The notes beneath the pieces are model-generated. The model saw only the letters and a program-made list of their open reading frames with translations, was not told the origin of the DNA and did not search any database. From the NCBI GenBank assembly GCA_947488345.1, contig CANKZQ010000007.1, positions 124,001 through 188,000 of the forward strand: a stretch of 64,000 nt of DNA, written 5' to 3'. Source of the DNA: an uncultured Flavobacteriaceae bacterium (GTDB taxonomy: Bacteria; Bacteroidota; Bacteroidia; Flavobacteriales; Flavobacteriaceae). Positions 52,382 through 61,736 of the stretch are shown piece by piece; positions within the stretch are counted from its first letter, which is position 1, and the number at the start of each line of letters is the position of its first letter. A program made the position numbers and the translations under genes.

Positions 52382-52885
52382 ATGATAGGATACATGTCAA
52401 CCATTGTTAAAGAAACTTTACAAGATCGTTATGCAAAACTTCGTTTTTTAATAGGAGAGTATGATGTCATCGCTTATAATTCGGGAGAGGATAATGCCTG
52501 GATAAAAGCGGGTAGAGGCACTGCAACCTACTCTTTAGAGGACAATTTTATTACCGAAAAGGTTGAAATTTACAGAAAAAATAGTGTGATCGCAATGCAC
52601 AATACTATTGGCTGTGATTTAGAAAAAGATTCATTTAATATGCAAACCCTCGATTATACCTCTGGTCATATGGACTTTTATAAAGGTTGCATGACGAATG
52701 AAATTATTATTTTTTGTAATAATAACTCTGAGATGAAAGCCAAGAATGAATTCGGTGATTTTTTCTATTTCAAATTGCTCTATAAGCAATTGTCAGAACG
52801 AGAAAATGAACTCATCGTGGGGTATTCAAAAGATAATTGTAAGACTTGGTCTCCGTATATCAAGAACGTTTACACAAGAAAATAA
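52382..52885 (+). CDS. DUF1579-like small protein
   Basis: A 167-residue cytoplasmic protein. FLIGEYDVIAYNSGEDNAW, then GRGTATYSLEDNFI and a C-terminal SKDNCKTWSPYIKNVYTRK fit the lipocalin-like DUF1579 family, which may bind small hydrophobic ligands. Met5 (52394) is an alternative start. It is followed by the dipeptidase-like gene on the same strand after about 100 bp. Confidence 0.6.
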   Translation: MIGYMSTIVKETLQDRYAKLRFLIGEYDVIAYNSGEDNAWIKAGRGTATYSLEDNFITEKVEIYRKNSVIAMHNTIGCDLEKDSFNMQTLDYTSGHMDFYKGCMTNEIIIFCNNNSEMKAKNEFGDFFYFKLLYKQLSERENELIVGYSKDNCKTWSPYIKNVYTRK

Positions 52886-52986
52886 GAACGCATACGTGCA
52901 CATAGGAAAAATCCTTTGAAAAAGGGGAAATATCCTGTTGTTTGGTACACAATTTTTGATGAAATTGTAGGCTAAATGTGTCAACT

Positions 52987-54738
52987 ATGCAAAAATCAAT
53001 TGGAGATTTACATTGCCATCCCTCGTTAAAGCCATCGAATAACACCAAGATTAAGGATATTTGGAGTTATAAACAGAACTTGTATACCAGAGCCCTATTT
53101 AAAGGTTTCCTGAATCTAGGGTTGAGTCCAAGGAAATGGCTGGTAAATTCTTTTGCTAAAGATTTAGCAAAGCATACACAATGCAATTTAGATAACTGTT
53201 ATGAAGGGAATAATCGATTACTATTTTTGGCTATTTATCCACCAGAACGCCCTTTTTTAAAACCAAATAGACCATTTAAAAATGCTACTGGTTTTCAGCG
53301 TCTAATTTTAGATAAAGTTTTTGGGATACAACTAGATAAGAAAGTCGACAATAAGATCATTAGGGTATTAACCGGATTTTCAAAAGAACGTGTAAATGAA
53401 TATCTTAAGAATATATACGAATCTGAGTATGTGAACTATTTCGAGGATGATTATCTAAAGGAGTATGGCTATATAACGCAGAGTGACTTGAGTGTTTCCA
53501 CAAATGACAAATATGTGTATGATCCGTCATTTAAGTTGGTGCCAGATTTTGAAACATTTAGTAAGATAAAAAGTAGTCATGTTATTGCAGGAATCATTAC
53601 TGTAGAAGGAATGCATGCCTTAGGGAATTATAGAAATGAAGATTTATTTAACAAAGAAACCATCGATGATCTCGAGGATGAACACAGAGTTAAACTAGAG
53701 AACAGTTTTAAGGATAATATAAATGCTCTTAAGGATTCGAGCAAAACTAAATTCCCACCTTTTTTCATCACTTTTTCTCATCATTTTAATAATCTAATAT
53801 CGGGTCATGCGAAGAGTTTTGTAGATGCCAAAAACAAGACCATCCCAGGTTTCTCCAATGTGTTCAATCAACAGAATGGGTTGAATTTAGGAATCACTAA
53901 TTTTGGTAAAGAATTAATTGAGGATTATTTGTTGTCGAGAAAAAACGGTCCGCGTATTTTGATAGATACGAAGCATATGTCTTTGAAATCTAGAGATGAC
54001 TATTATAAAATTGTAAAGAAATTTTGGGCTGCTGGAGATAAAGTACCTATAGTATGTAGTCATACAGCCATTAATGGGATTCCTACAAGAGATGAAGCCG
54101 CTTCACGGAATGACACGAATAAGCTCGATGAAAATTCGTATGTAAGTAGATGGGATATTAATGTGACTGATGAAGATCTTCGAGAAATTTTTGATACCGA
54201 AGGCATTTTAGGAATATGTATGCATGATGGACGAATGCCAGGCGGCAAGTTTAAAAAAATGCTAAAGGATTTTAAAAAGGGTATGTACAATAGCAGAGAA
54301 TCTGTTAATAGGTTGCATGCTCAAATGTTTCTTACCAATATTTTTCATGTGGTAAAAGTAAATTTAGCATACATACGTGCTAAAAACAAGGAGAACCCAG
54401 GAGCTACTATTGACGAAAAAATGGCCTGGAGTACGGTTTGTTTAGGGTCTGATAATGATGGGATTGTAGATCCTTTTGATCATTATAATAAAGCAGACGG
54501 TTTAGATGAATTTCAACATCGATTACCCAAAGCCATTAAGTTAAATTTTAAACCATATTGGAAGAAGTTCAAAGTTATTTCTGTTTCAAACAATGCGTGT
54601 ACATTTTATACAAAAGAGGAGCTTTCTGACTTGCTCTGTGGCTATTCACCTGAAGAAGCTATTGAAAAAGTGTTTTCTGATAATCTCGTGCATTTTATGA
54701 GCACCTATTTTACAAAACATTACTTGAATAATGGTTAG
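52987..54738 (+). CDS. Membrane dipeptidase-like (peptidase M19 related) protein
   Basis: A 583-residue protein of the metallo-dependent hydrolase (TIM-barrel) type close to renal dipeptidase M19. GDLHCHPSL at the N terminus has the first metal His pair. Further ligand motifs are GITTVEGMHALGN, SHHFNN, DTKHMS, VCSHTAING and LGSDNDGIVDPF with the final Asp. It is longer than usual M19 enzymes (about 350-400) because of N-terminal and central insertions. No signal peptide. An upstream in-frame GTG (52978) is an alternative start. Substrate unknown. Confidence 0.75.
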   Translation: MQKSIGDLHCHPSLKPSNNTKIKDIWSYKQNLYTRALFKGFLNLGLSPRKWLVNSFAKDLAKHTQCNLDNCYEGNNRLLFLAIYPPERPFLKPNRPFKNATGFQRLILDKVFGIQLDKKVDNKIIRVLTGFSKERVNEYLKNIYESEYVNYFEDDYLKEYGYITQSDLSVSTNDKYVYDPSFKLVPDFETFSKIKSSHVIAGIITVEGMHALGNYRNEDLFNKETIDDLEDEHRVKLENSFKDNINALKDSSKTKFPPFFITFSHHFNNLISGHAKSFVDAKNKTIPGFSNVFNQQNGLNLGITNFGKELIEDYLLSRKNGPRILIDTKHMSLKSRDDYYKIVKKFWAAGDKVPIVCSHTAINGIPTRDEAASRNDTNKLDENSYVSRWDINVTDEDLREIFDTEGILGICMHDGRMPGGKFKKMLKDFKKGMYNSRESVNRLHAQMFLTNIFHVVKVNLAYIRAKNKENPGATIDEKMAWSTVCLGSDNDGIVDPFDHYNKADGLDEFQHRLPKAIKLNFKPYWKKFKVISVSNNACTFYTKEELSDLLCGYSPEEAIEKVFSDNLVHFMSTYFTKHYLNNG

Positions 54739-54792
54739 GTATGAGGGCGGAAATGAATGTTTGGATGCGTGTCTATCTAACTTAACTGTCAT

Positions 54793-55191
54793 TTATTTCA
54801 ATTCTCCACGCTCTTTGAGAAAGGAGAATATTTTTTTATCCACTTCAGAAATGATGTTAAGGTCTTTGTAATTCAGCCATTTTATTTCTTCAATTTCACT
54901 ACTCGCTTTTAAAGCCCCGGTATAAGTTGCCGTATAACAGGTCATGATAACATTGATATTTTCTTTTGCACCGTCAGACTGTGCCGTAAACGTTCCAACG
55001 TATTCAGATGAATTCGGAATAATATCGACACTTAATTCTTCTGAGACCTCACGTATTAAGGTTTGTTCATCACTTTCTCCTGTTTCGTGCTTTCCCCCTG
55101 GAATATAATACGTTGTTTTTCCTTTTGATCTAGTACTTAAAATTTGCCCGTTTTGTATTTCAATAAATGCGATTTTATCTATTTCTTTCAT
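54793..55191 (-). CDS. Nudix hydrolase
   Basis: A 132-residue hydrolase cleaving nucleoside diphosphates linked to another group. The Nudix box runs GGKHETGES then REVSEELSVD, keeping the catalytic Arg-Glu and Glu-Glu; the Gly after the last Glu pair is replaced. The ATG at 55191 is used; the upstream TTG would overlap the previous stop. Starts two bases after the pseudouridine synthase gene ends, so they form an operon. Confidence 0.9.
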   Translation of the reverse strand: MKEIDKIAFIEIQNGQILSTRSKGKTTYYIPGGKHETGESDEQTLIREVSEELSVDIIPNSSEYVGTFTAQSDGAKENINVIMTCYTATYTGALKASSEIEEIKWLNYKDLNIISEVDKKIFSFLKERGELK

Positions 55192-55193
55192 TA

Positions 55194-56015
55194 TCAATAA
55201 GATGTTAGCGCCGTAAATATGTTTTTAAATCGTTGAGGAAATTCATCTTTTACATAAATTTCGCGGTTGGTAAATGGATGTATAAACTTTAACGAATAAG
55301 CATGTAAATATAGCCCTCTACCGTTTAAAATTAGGTGTTTAATTCCATAGTCTTTATCTCCTAATATAGGATTTCCAATACTGGATAAATGTTTGCGCAA
55401 CTGGTGTCTTCTACCCGTTTGAGGTTCCATTTGTACTAAGTTAAGTGTGCCAAATTTTTGTGAAGCAACTGATTCGCATAATGTATAATTTGATTGTGAT
55501 TGCTTACCATCAATTTTCGTAGTGATTGTACCGCGAGCGTTCATTTCACCAATAGTAACGGCGAAATACGTCTTTTGAATAACTCTATTTTCGAACAATT
55601 TGTTGAGTGCCCGAATGCTACTGCTCGTTTTTCCAATTAATAAGATACCCGTTGTTGCAAAATCTAAACGGTGAATGGGACGTGGGGTGGTTACATCAGG
55701 CAAGCGGCTTTTTGTTATATTTTCCGTTAAGGCATTGCTAATGGTTTTAAAACTATTACCACTAATTAGAATACCTGCAGGTTTATGAATGAGTGCTAAA
55801 TAATCGTCTTCAAATAAGACATCAAGTTGAAGAATAAATTTTTTCTTCGGATCTTTTTGTTCAATAAGTAATAAATCAATGCGTTCTCCACCGCGTATAA
55901 AAGTAGCTGAAGTTGCAATGACATCGTTTACCGTAATACACTTTTTTTTAAGTGCCTTTTTTAAAGCCGATTTTGTAACGATAGAATGAAAGATATGCAC
56001 ACCGTACTCCTGCAA
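55194..56015 (-). CDS. RluA-type pseudouridine synthase, start codon unclear
   Basis: A 273-residue RNA pseudouridine synthase. The N-terminal S4-like region is followed by the catalytic motif HRLDFATTGILLIGK with its Asp, then VIQKTYFAV and TGRRHQLRKHLSSIGNPILGDKDYG. The target, rRNA or tRNA, is not decidable. The first canonical start is a TTG at 56015, but translation upstream in frame gives EFHIVPKLNAPVR up to about 56054, which resembles the real N terminus of this family; no ATG lies in that stretch. The start is therefore uncertain. Operon with the Nudix gene. Confidence 0.88.
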   Translation of the reverse strand: MQEYGVHIFHSIVTKSALKKALKKKCITVNDVIATSATFIRGGERIDLLLIEQKDPKKKFILQLDVLFEDDYLALIHKPAGILISGNSFKTISNALTENITKSRLPDVTTPRPIHRLDFATTGILLIGKTSSSIRALNKLFENRVIQKTYFAVTIGEMNARGTITTKIDGKQSQSNYTLCESVASQKFGTLNLVQMEPQTGRRHQLRKHLSSIGNPILGDKDYGIKHLILNGRGLYLHAYSLKFIHPFTNREIYVKDEFPQRFKNIFTALTSY

Positions 56016-56341
56016 ACGTACAGGAGCGTTGAGTTTAGGAACGATATGAAATTCTGTTTGTTTGATTGTTGATTTTTTGTTTTGATTTCATTTGTATAGT
56101 GTATCCTTAGACCATCGGTTAGTCGCTATGCTTATTAAAAAATAATGGACAAAAACAGATTTGTTTCAATAAGACATTATAACATTATCCACGAGAACAA
56201 AGCACTTGTTTAAAGATAGGGGTTTTCGAGCAAGTTACTACGGTCTAGGTTTGATGGAATGACACGAGTGAAGAGAATTGGTGCTAGCAAGTCTTACTAA
56301 AGAATTTCGCAGTAACTACTTATACCGGTAGTTACAAACTG
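56016..56341. other. Gap before the cassette-like array, with hairpin
   Basis: About 300 bp without a gene. The right part has an 8-bp perfect inverted repeat, GTAACTAC (56312-56319) and GTAGTTAC (56328-56335), just past the stop of the serine hydrolase gene. AATGACACGAG at 56258-56268 also occurs at 61840-61850 in another gap of the array. The left 40 bp may be the true N terminus of the pseudouridine synthase. Otherwise nothing recognised. Confidence 0.5.
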
Positions 56342-57820
56342 TTAATCATGCAAGTTTAACCAGTTTTGAGCTTCTTTTGTATACCAATTTTCTGAAAAAT
56401 TCTTAGCATTTATTATGCTTTCAAAATGGTATTTGGCTTTGTCATTATCTCCTTTTCTGGTATAATATGTTCCCATATATGAATGTACATATGGATTCTC
56501 AGGTTCTTTTTTTAATAATTTCTCACCAATATTTACTATCTGTGTGTCGAACGTGTTGAACTCACCAAGTTCCATATAAAAGGCCACATCTTTCAAGAAT
56601 GACAGATTATGAAGAAGGTTTAGATCGGCATATTGTAGATAGTCAGGATACTCAGAAAAAACTATATTCAGTAATTCTTCACTTGATTGTAATTTTTTAG
56701 GTTCGTATCTCGCCATGTAAGATTCGGCTAGGGCTTGTGCTAATATTTTTTTTCTATAAAATTCTTTATTTGAAGAATGACTTTTAGCTAATGAATGTTG
56801 TTTTTGAAATAAATCCATTTCGTCAAGTTGAAATATGTAGTTCTTTAAGAAACTCATTGCAAATAGGGAAGAAGTAACATCTCCATAAATAAGTCTAGCT
56901 GGATCACTCAAAAGATTGTTATTGGCAAGTATCGTTAAAGAGATATTCTTAGACGGTATTTTTAAAAGTAAACTTGAATAGCAATCATATTGGCCATAAG
57001 CCCACATCATGTTTAAACTCTCAAATTTCTGATTAAAGATTCCATATCCATAAGGTACATCAGTACTAAATGATGAAAACATTAAATCTTTGGATTTTTT
57101 TGATATTAGTTTATTAGTATCTAATGCTCTATTGAAAATTGCCAAATCTTCTAAATTCGATACAATACCTGCTGAAGAAGAATAGCCAAAATCTATAAAA
57201 CCATTTTCAACACCTTTATCTAAAATATAGGGTTTTGCTATGAGTCGTTTTTCTTTGACTATTTGAGTCGAATCTTTAAGCAAGAAGGTATTTCTAAGCT
57301 TTAGAGGCATAAGAATTTCCTCATTCAATACATTCGCAAAGGATTTATCCGAAGCTCGTTCAATCACATTTGTTAAAAGCCCAAATCTTGAACTATAATA
57401 GAATGCTGTTCCGACCTTTCCTTGAGAAGTATGCGACAGAACGTGTTTTATAAGAATTGAATCTCCTAATATTGGTTTCGATAGATACTTATTTATAGGA
57501 TCTTCAAGTGAAATTTTTTCTTGTTCGACGAGTTTCATTATCAAAACTCCAGAGAATATTTTTGTTATTGATGCAATCGGAAATACTGTCGTGGCATCTA
57601 GTTTAGTTTGTTTTTCTAAGTCAGATACTCCTATATATTTTTGATAAATATTTTCGCCATTCTCCTCAACTGATATTGCAAGTCCGGGAATTTGAAAATA
57701 CTCTTTTAATTCCAACAGTTCAGCAGTGAATTTTTCTGTTTTCTTATTCTGATTCTCATCTTTTCTTGAACAACTTGAAATAAATAGAAGAAAAATGATA
57801 AGTCTGAATGCTAATTTCAT
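56342..57820 (-). CDS. Serine hydrolase lipoprotein with helical C-terminal repeats
   Basis: A 492-residue lipoprotein (lipobox ISSC, Cys17). Residues 35 to about 340 form a beta-lactamase-fold hydrolase with SITK at 84-87, YYSSRFG as Tyr motif and a GQYDCYSS region where H-x-G would be expected, so the third motif is not clear. The C-terminal 130 residues look like TPR helices (MGTYYTRKGDNDKAKYHFESI). Substrate unknown. It is the leftmost gene of the co-oriented array with recurring intergenic elements. Confidence 0.82.
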   Translation of the reverse strand: MKLAFRLIIFLLFISSCSRKDENQNKKTEKFTAELLELKEYFQIPGLAISVEENGENIYQKYIGVSDLEKQTKLDATTVFPIASITKIFSGVLIMKLVEQEKISLEDPINKYLSKPILGDSILIKHVLSHTSQGKVGTAFYYSSRFGLLTNVIERASDKSFANVLNEEILMPLKLRNTFLLKDSTQIVKEKRLIAKPYILDKGVENGFIDFGYSSSAGIVSNLEDLAIFNRALDTNKLISKKSKDLMFSSFSTDVPYGYGIFNQKFESLNMMWAYGQYDCYSSLLLKIPSKNISLTILANNNLLSDPARLIYGDVTSSLFAMSFLKNYIFQLDEMDLFQKQHSLAKSHSSNKEFYRKKILAQALAESYMARYEPKKLQSSEELLNIVFSEYPDYLQYADLNLLHNLSFLKDVAFYMELGEFNTFDTQIVNIGEKLLKKEPENPYVHSYMGTYYTRKGDNDKAKYHFESIINAKNFSENWYTKEAQNWLNLHD

Positions 57821-57860
57821 GAGTTTCTGATAATTGTTTGAAATGGTTGAGCTTTGGTTT

Positions 57861-57996
57861 TGCTTCGCGAATTATTTTCTCAAGTTCGTATTTATTTGGA
57901 ACATTTTCAATAAAATGTTGAATAAAAATCTACCCATTTCAATAATTCAAGTGATACGCACCAGGCGAATTGGCGAAGCAGTTATAGCAGTTGTTA
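57861..57996 (-). repeat. Array repeat, family I copy 1
   Basis: About 130 bp between the serine hydrolase and alpha/beta hydrolase genes. It begins with TGCTTCGC (57861-57868) and has its complement GCGAAGCA at 57973-57980, followed by GTTATAGCAGTTGTTA. The segment from 57873 on matches the element at 60185 with 26 identical leading bases and constant internal spacing (109 bp from that point to TTATAG in both). It therefore belongs to one repeat family. Confidence 0.8.
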
Positions 57997-58010
57997 CGCT
58001 TCGTACTTTT

Positions 58011-58730
58011 TTAATTTTTGTTTATACAAGTTTCAATAAACTCATTTAAAATTTCTGAAATTTTTTCAGGTGTACCGATCATAGGCAAATGACCACTTTC
58101 AAGTATTGTTATATTCTGACAATTTAAATTCTTTGCCATTCTCTTTTGAACCGTCATTGGGAATTCTTTGTCATTTTTCAATGCAACATATAACTTGTTG
58201 GTCTTGGGAATTCTTGATTTTGAGTTATCGGTATACAAGTATTTCGATTCAGCGGTAAAGTTCTGAACAACTGTTTTCGTTTGTGCTGGATTTAAGTCAT
58301 TACAAAGCCCGTTTTCAATTGCCGATTTTGGTGGCATAGTTCCAGCGATTTTCATTAGTATTGGGATTATTAATTTTTGAGGAAATGGAAGACAGGAAAT
58401 GAATGATTTTCCGTTTTCGGGTATTGCAGAACCAATTCCAACAAATCCGATGATTTTATCGTTAAGGGACTCGGCAATACGCAGTCCAATGAGTCCTCCA
58501 ATTGAATGGGTAACGATGATTACTTTTTCTTTTCCAAAGTTTTTGGCATCCGAAATGGCTTTAGCAACATAATCTTCAAACCTTAACTTAGAATTTTTGT
58601 TATTCTTGGTATTCCTATTTGGAAATTCAATCATTAAGGACGAGTAGTTTAAATTGGGAGCAATTTCTTGCCAAATAAATTTCCCTAATCCTGCGCCATG
58701 GATCAATATAATTCCGAATTTGTCTTTCAT
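58011..58730 (-). CDS. Alpha/beta hydrolase
   Basis: A 239-residue cytoplasmic hydrolase. ILIHGAGLGKFIW at the N terminus is the oxyanion strand, and VTHSIGGLIG is the nucleophile elbow (Ser in H-S-I-G-G). The catalytic His should be in ESGHLPMIGTPEKI close to the C terminus, and an Asp in LKNDKEFPM. Small size and no signal peptide suggest an esterase. It is a single-gene unit in the array, bounded by intergenic elements. Substrate unknown. Confidence 0.82.
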   Translation of the reverse strand: MKDKFGIILIHGAGLGKFIWQEIAPNLNYSSLMIEFPNRNTKNNKNSKLRFEDYVAKAISDAKNFGKEKVIIVTHSIGGLIGLRIAESLNDKIIGFVGIGSAIPENGKSFISCLPFPQKLIIPILMKIAGTMPPKSAIENGLCNDLNPAQTKTVVQNFTAESKYLYTDNSKSRIPKTNKLYVALKNDKEFPMTVQKRMAKNLNCQNITILESGHLPMIGTPEKISEILNEFIETCINKN

Positions 58731-58759
58731 CTATAAGATATTTTCAGATTAAACAAAAT

Positions 58760-58843
58760 GACCTATTAAACGCTTGAGCCTGTTCGTTAGAGTTACTGCA
58801 GTTAAATATGCCTTAACAATTTGATTTAGCAGGCTATCAGGTC
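58760..58843 (-). repeat. Array element with nested inverted repeats (no close copy seen)
   Basis: Between the alpha/beta hydrolase and gluzincin-like genes. GACCT (58760-58764) and AGCCTG (58777-58782) are mirrored by CAGGCT (58830-58835) and AGGTC (58839-58843), giving an 84-bp structure with nested arms. The sequence does not match family I or II, but size, position and fold are similar. Confidence 0.45.
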
Positions 58844-58899
58844 ACTATTTCAATTCGTTTTAACAATTATTATAATTTTTATACCGCGTTATCGCCAGC

Positions 58900-60135
58900 T
58901 TAATATTCACTAATTAATTCCCTAATATTTTTGTCTGTAATCTCTGACATTATATTCAGTAGTGTATCAATTGTGATATTTTTATCCTCTTTGATTTTTT
59001 TGAGAATTTCGATTAAAAGCTCTTCATTATTTTCGAATAAATCCTTGAAAAATTTAAAGGCCCTTCCATATTGGCCAAATTCATTGTAATAAATGAATTT
59101 TGAACCATACAATTTTCCCTTATCCACATTTTCAATAGGTCCATTTGCTCTCCAATCCAATAAATTACCCTCTCGAGCAAATTTGGTTGCCGACGAAAGT
59201 CTATGGCCTATAAAATAACTTTCAACTTCTTCTGGGGCTATTATTTTGCAAAATTTATAGGCAATGTATTCGGATAGACCATCTCTAAACCATCTGTATG
59301 TATAACTTTTAAGGTTATAATTTTGAACTAAAGTCCCTTCAATTATTTCATGCGAAAATGTGTTGCCAATCTTATTAGTTAAATTGACAACATTGATACT
59401 GTCTGATTCATGTAAAGCCATTACCCATGGAATATTTCGATTTTTCCCTATGGTTATCGTATTATTTGAATTAATTGTAGTCAAAAAAAGATTTTCTCTC
59501 TCAATTTCATTGATTTGATATTTATTAGTGAGTAAGCTGTCTAAGCGACCAAATAGTTTTATAGATATTTCACTTTCCTCTTTCAACCCTTCATTGAAAT
59601 ATATGGTGTAGTCAAATTTACTTATTGAATCAGCTGAAGATTTATCTAGAACGTTTAAGTTCATAATATTATGTACAGGGTCATCTCCAAAGATTTCCTC
59701 ATTTCTATATGAGGCTCTTGTGGTTAGAGGGAATTTATGTGGTTTTATGCTGTTAATTACTTGAATTTTTGCTCCATTATCAGTTAGTTTATAGGTGAGC
59801 TCAAGCCTGTCTGAATTGTAATTTTTGTAGAATTTAGTTCCTTTTATTAAAAATATCGAGTCATTAATGTCCTGAACGTAATCAATTTCTATTTTCGTGA
59901 TTATCTCAGATAACTTAAAATTTAAGTACGCATATAAAGAGGTAAAAGATGTGTTGATATCGCTACCTTTAAAATGAAACTCTTGAGACAAAAAAGGTTT
60001 TATTACATCGTAATTTCTCTCATTATTTGCTTGCTTAACGCGTTCTACAATATTTATTTCAATATCATTCGGTTCGCGTCTGTTACAACTTATGAGTACG
60101 ATAGAAACTAATAAAAATATAAATGCTCTTTTCAT
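58900..60135 (-). CDS. Lipoprotein resembling a gluzincin peptidase, variant metal motif
   Basis: A 411-residue lipoprotein (lipobox LISC, Cys17). The N-terminal part has an SnoaL/NTF2-like look (residues 25-130). The C-terminal part resembles the M1/MA clan: HEIIE at 262-266 where HExxH is expected, then YRWFRDGLSEYIA, where the third ligand Glu of W-x-x-EG is Asp285. So both the second His and the Glu ligand are changed in a motif otherwise in the right order and spacing. It may be an inactive or altered peptidase. Family is tentative. Confidence 0.6.
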   Translation of the reverse strand: MKRAFIFLLVSIVLISCNRREPNDIEINIVERVKQANNERNYDVIKPFLSQEFHFKGSDINTSFTSLYAYLNFKLSEIITKIEIDYVQDINDSIFLIKGTKFYKNYNSDRLELTYKLTDNGAKIQVINSIKPHKFPLTTRASYRNEEIFGDDPVHNIMNLNVLDKSSADSISKFDYTIYFNEGLKEESEISIKLFGRLDSLLTNKYQINEIERENLFLTTINSNNTITIGKNRNIPWVMALHESDSINVVNLTNKIGNTFSHEIIEGTLVQNYNLKSYTYRWFRDGLSEYIAYKFCKIIAPEEVESYFIGHRLSSATKFAREGNLLDWRANGPIENVDKGKLYGSKFIYYNEFGQYGRAFKFFKDLFENNEELLIEILKKIKEDKNITIDTLLNIMSEITDKNIRELISEY

Positions 60136-60172
60136 AAGGTCTTAGCGGGCTATAATGTTTGGACTATAGTTT

Positions 60173-60308
60173 AGCTGCGCTGAATATTTTCTCAAGTTCG
60201 TATTTATTTGTAACATTTTCAATAAAAGGTTGCATAATAATCTACATATTTCTATAATTCAAGTTACACGAACGAAGCGACCACGCGAAACAATTATAGT
60301 CGTTGTAG
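60173..60308 (-). repeat. Array repeat, family I copy 2
   Basis: The second copy of the element at 57861-57996, between the gluzincin-like and membrane-protein genes. The core starts at 60185 with the same 26 bases; GCGAAACA at 60285-60292 occupies the place of GCGAAGCA, and the end reads AATTATAGTCGTTGTA. Outer bases GGACTATAGTTT (about 60162) mirror AATTATAGTCG, giving a long imperfect inverted repeat. No net insertion or deletion against copy 1. Confidence 0.8.
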
Positions 60309-60319
60309 TGGTGTGTTTT

Positions 60320-60862
60320 TTATTCAGTTTTCTTTCTGCGATTTAAGATTACTAATGTGATTATGTAAATTAAAACGATCCCAAATGGGATAGCTATAAA
60401 TCTATATTCAGGCAAAAGATACCAAAGCGTTAGGACTAAAATTATTCTGGCTATTGCGTGAAAAATTCCACTCCAATGTTTTATAATCCAAGAAAATGGT
60501 AACCACATCAATCCAGTTAAAATTCCGACTGTCATTGGAAGAGATGAATAATCTAAGAGAAAGAAGGGAATAGCTATCGAATATACAAGAATTGCTTGTC
60601 CGGCAGTAAAAAGAAAAAGAGTATCAAATTCATTTTTTGGTTTACTTTTGTCTAGAAAGTTTTCTCCAGTATATTTTGAGAGAAATAAACCTAAATATAC
60701 GATACTACCGGTTCCAATAAAAATAGACCAGACTGCTATGAAATCTGAGAAAAATATTCCAATGAAACCAATAATTGTCCAAACAATTATTCCAGCTAAT
60801 GGCGTGGCAAGAAATTTTTGATTGGAAAATTCAATTCGCTGTTCTTCAAGTGTTCTATTCAT
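60320..60862 (-). CDS. Membrane protein, DUF7010-like
   Basis: A 180-residue integral membrane protein with about five hydrophobic helices (first GIIVWTIIGFIGIFF). A cytoplasmic N terminus MNRTLEEQRIEFS and a short basic C terminus NRRKKTE. It may belong to DUF7010, but that name is from memory. The ATG at 60862 is used instead of an upstream TTG. A single-gene unit in the array. Confidence 0.62.
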   Translation of the reverse strand: MNRTLEEQRIEFSNQKFLATPLAGIIVWTIIGFIGIFFSDFIAVWSIFIGTGSIVYLGLFLSKYTGENFLDKSKPKNEFDTLFLFTAGQAILVYSIAIPFFLLDYSSLPMTVGILTGLMWLPFSWIIKHWSGIFHAIARIILVLTLWYLLPEYRFIAIPFGIVLIYIITLVILNRRKKTE

Positions 60863-60885
60863 ATTTAAGTTTTTTTTAATGTACG

Positions 60886-61012
60886 ACAACGTGTTTGTGT
60901 ATGGTTTTCGACTAACAACTAAGATAACGATAAAGCATAAGAGAAGGAAAGTCCGCTAAGATTTTCATGCTATTCTATAAACAAAGTAGTAATTAATTAT
61001 ACATGTTGTTGA
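60886..61012 (-). repeat. Array repeat, family II copy 1
   Basis: About 125 bp with imperfect inverted ends, ACAACGTGT (60886-60894) and ACATGTTGT (61001-61009). It shares blocks with the element at 62366: GTTTGTGTATGGTT, ACTAAGATA, AAAGCATA, and TCCGCTAAGATTTTCA (60952-60967). Lies between the membrane protein and exported protein genes. Confidence 0.8.
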
Positions 61013-61023
61013 TAAATGCTATT

Positions 61024-61707
61024 TTAATCAAGTACATAAGCTTTTCCTCCAATAAATATCATATCGGTATCTATTACGTTCTTACCTTGAGCACCTATTG
61101 CGAAGGAAAGGCGAATTTTTCGTCTATCGTTGTATTCAAACAATATTGTATTTCCATCAATGAGATAAGTACCGGCATCTTTAGTACTTTTCCAAGACTG
61201 GGAGTTATAAGAGTTAACTCCACTATTTTCGGAATGGGTAAAATGTTTCTCATCCAAGAAATTTAGTTGAGAATTAAATAATGCATATATTTCATTGCCA
61301 AAATTCCCTCCTGATATTTTTTCGTAAATACCTTTTAACTTAATTGATTTGTTATATGGAAAAGCGGGAAACCAGTTCCCTTTTTTTAAATCATATTCCT
61401 TTGATTTTCCTTTAAAGTTCGTAAGAATGAATTTATCATTATTTTTTTTCCAAACGCCCCATAATTCGGCTTGATTTTTTTTTGATTTTTTAAAATCTAA
61501 ATCTTCTATTGGCTCTTTATCAACTTCAAAATATGAGCCGTCTTTAAAAAGAACAATTGGTTCGAAAGTTATAGATGCCGGATACCCACTAACTGCTCTA
61601 AAGTACCATCCGTCAATTACTACTTGTTTGTCTTTGGTAGTTTGTGAATGAGAATAGTTAATATTCAATATACAAACAATAATTAAGAAAAATTTAATCT
61701 TTATCAT
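61024..61707 (-). CDS. Hypothetical exported protein
   Basis: A 227-residue secreted protein with a signal peptide (to about residue 21, NYSHSQ). The mature part is beta-rich: DGWYFRAVSGYPASITFEP, AELWGVWKKNNDKFILTN, TFDAGTYLI-like strands and a final GGKAYVLD. It might be a lipocalin-like or surface protein, but I do not recognise a family. A single-gene unit in the array. Confidence 0.65.
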   Translation of the reverse strand: MIKIKFFLIIVCILNINYSHSQTTKDKQVVIDGWYFRAVSGYPASITFEPIVLFKDGSYFEVDKEPIEDLDFKKSKKNQAELWGVWKKNNDKFILTNFKGKSKEYDLKKGNWFPAFPYNKSIKLKGIYEKISGGNFGNEIYALFNSQLNFLDEKHFTHSENSGVNSYNSQSWKSTKDAGTYLIDGNTILFEYNDRRKIRLSFAIGAQGKNVIDTDMIFIGGKAYVLD

Positions 61708-61736
61708 AGTTTTTTTGTGCGCATATGATACCTATT

